64,000 bases of DNA from JAGWBD01 sp965220615 (GTDB taxonomy: Bacteria; Chloroflexota; Anaerolineae; Aggregatilineales; Phototrophicaceae). The stretch is taken from the NCBI GenBank assembly GCA_965220615.1, contig CBDCQL010000002.1:2294001-2358000 (forward strand), read 5' to 3'. Shown here piece by piece: positions 63,608-64,000 of the stretch. A model generated the notes under the pieces. That model made no database searches, had not been told where the DNA came from, and saw only the letters and a program-made list of their open reading frames with translations. Every line of letters starts with the position of its first letter. The stretch's first letter is position 1. Position numbers and translations under genes: made by a program.

Positions 63608-64000
63608 CAAGAGGCCGGGCCTGGCCGTGTGGGTCGTACCATGCCTACGTTCACCTTCCCTTCTATTGCTGACATGGAACCTGGGTTGGGCGCCCTCACC
63701 CCCCGGCCCCCTCTCCCTCAGGGAGAGGGGGTGACTTCGATTCGACGAAATCTGACTTCAACGAAAAGATGGATGGCGCTTACCGTGATCAGTGATTTCC
63801 ATCCGCAATGGAATTATAGCGGTGCGCAAGATTTGTCCTCCCCCTCTCCCTGAGGGAGAGGGGGCCGGGGGGTGAGGGCCGAGGGGCATGCCGAAGACAT
63901 CCTTGCCAGGATTCTTCTGTCATTCACCATTGGAAATACAAAACAGTGGGATTCAGGGAGAAGGCCAACGGCGGCAACCCCCCGCTCCCCCGGCTATACT
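63608..64000. other. Gene-free right edge with repeats
   Basis: No credible gene is present. A 188-bp inverted-repeat element occupies the middle (63692-63879). The last 120 bp show no feature I can support, apart from a possible TATACT at the very end. Confidence 0.6.
63692..63879. repeat. 188-bp MITE-like element with 39-bp perfect terminal inverted repeats
   Basis: The 39 bp at 63692-63730, containing GCCCTCACCCCCCGG and the palindrome CCCTCTCCCTCAGGGAGAGGG, are repeated exactly in reverse complement at 63841-63879. The 110-bp centre is less GC-rich and noncoding. No target-site duplication is apparent. The same end sequence occurs in the element at 62516. Confidence 0.78.

Overview
The window is high-GC bacterial DNA, densely packed with genes on both strands. 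Several traits together suggest a Chloroflexota bacterium of the Anaerolineae/Caldilineae kind. These are Tat-exported sugar-binding proteins with MalF/MalG-type permeases, a sulfatase beside a GH51 arabinofuranosidase, a B-box membrane protein next to recN, and CAP/LysM surface proteins. There is no rRNA or other marker gene to settle this, so the taxonomic call is inference. Two tRNA genes are present, Phe(GAA) and Ala(CGC). There is no rRNA, CRISPR array, transposase or phage module.

Layout. 1-8.9 kb: the 3' end of gatB, a frameshifted coiled-coil gene, a lactate permease, a one-polypeptide BsuBI/PstI-type restriction-modification enzyme (lower GC, possible frameshift near its start), a methyltransferase, a helical-repeat protein, an orphan amino-acid-type binding protein and a PIN toxin/antitoxin pair. 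8.9-13.4 kb: a minus-strand housekeeping operon cysS-rlmB-frr-uppS-moxR. 13.5-21.7 kb: a carbohydrate locus with an ABC sugar importer, a sulfatase, a GH51 enzyme and an SDR. 21.7-29 kb: tRNA-Phe, a family-4-type uracil-DNA glycosylase, two tandem secreted beta-propellers, and a heterodimeric ABC exporter behind a leader rich in inverted repeats.

29-37.4 kb: a phosphate (Pst) locus with unusual architecture. Both permeases carry large extra-membrane insertions and both binding proteins are fused to an N-terminal fasciclin (FAS1) domain. A coiled-coil gene with four 42-residue repeats lies inside the locus on the other strand. 37.5-42 kb: nadK, a B-box membrane protein, recN and a MalY/PatB aminotransferase. 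42-47.7 kb: an AT-rich secreted-protein gene, selA, small membrane and helical genes, a CAP-LysM protein and a translationally coupled pair of 2TM proteins resembling SLATT/DUF4231. 47.7-51.4 kb: succinate dehydrogenase, with SdhC and SdhD fused into one protein.

51.4-64 kb is more accessory: tandem Uma2-type nuclease genes, tRNA-Ala, a MarR regulator with an AT-rich promoter/operator and a DrrAB-like exporter, small DUF genes, a Gfo/Idh/MocA oxidoreductase with a second sugar ABC importer, and a lone extra MalG-type permease. The long intergenic stretches here are filled with palindromic repeats (a 24-bp family and a family of about 39 bp), arranged as inverted pairs that resemble small MITE-like elements.

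The genes serve sugar and phosphate uptake, respiration, and core translation and cell-wall functions. No single complete new system is proven. The best leads are the remodelled Pst system, the structured exporter leader, the repeat-containing coiled-coil protein and the SLATT-like pair.
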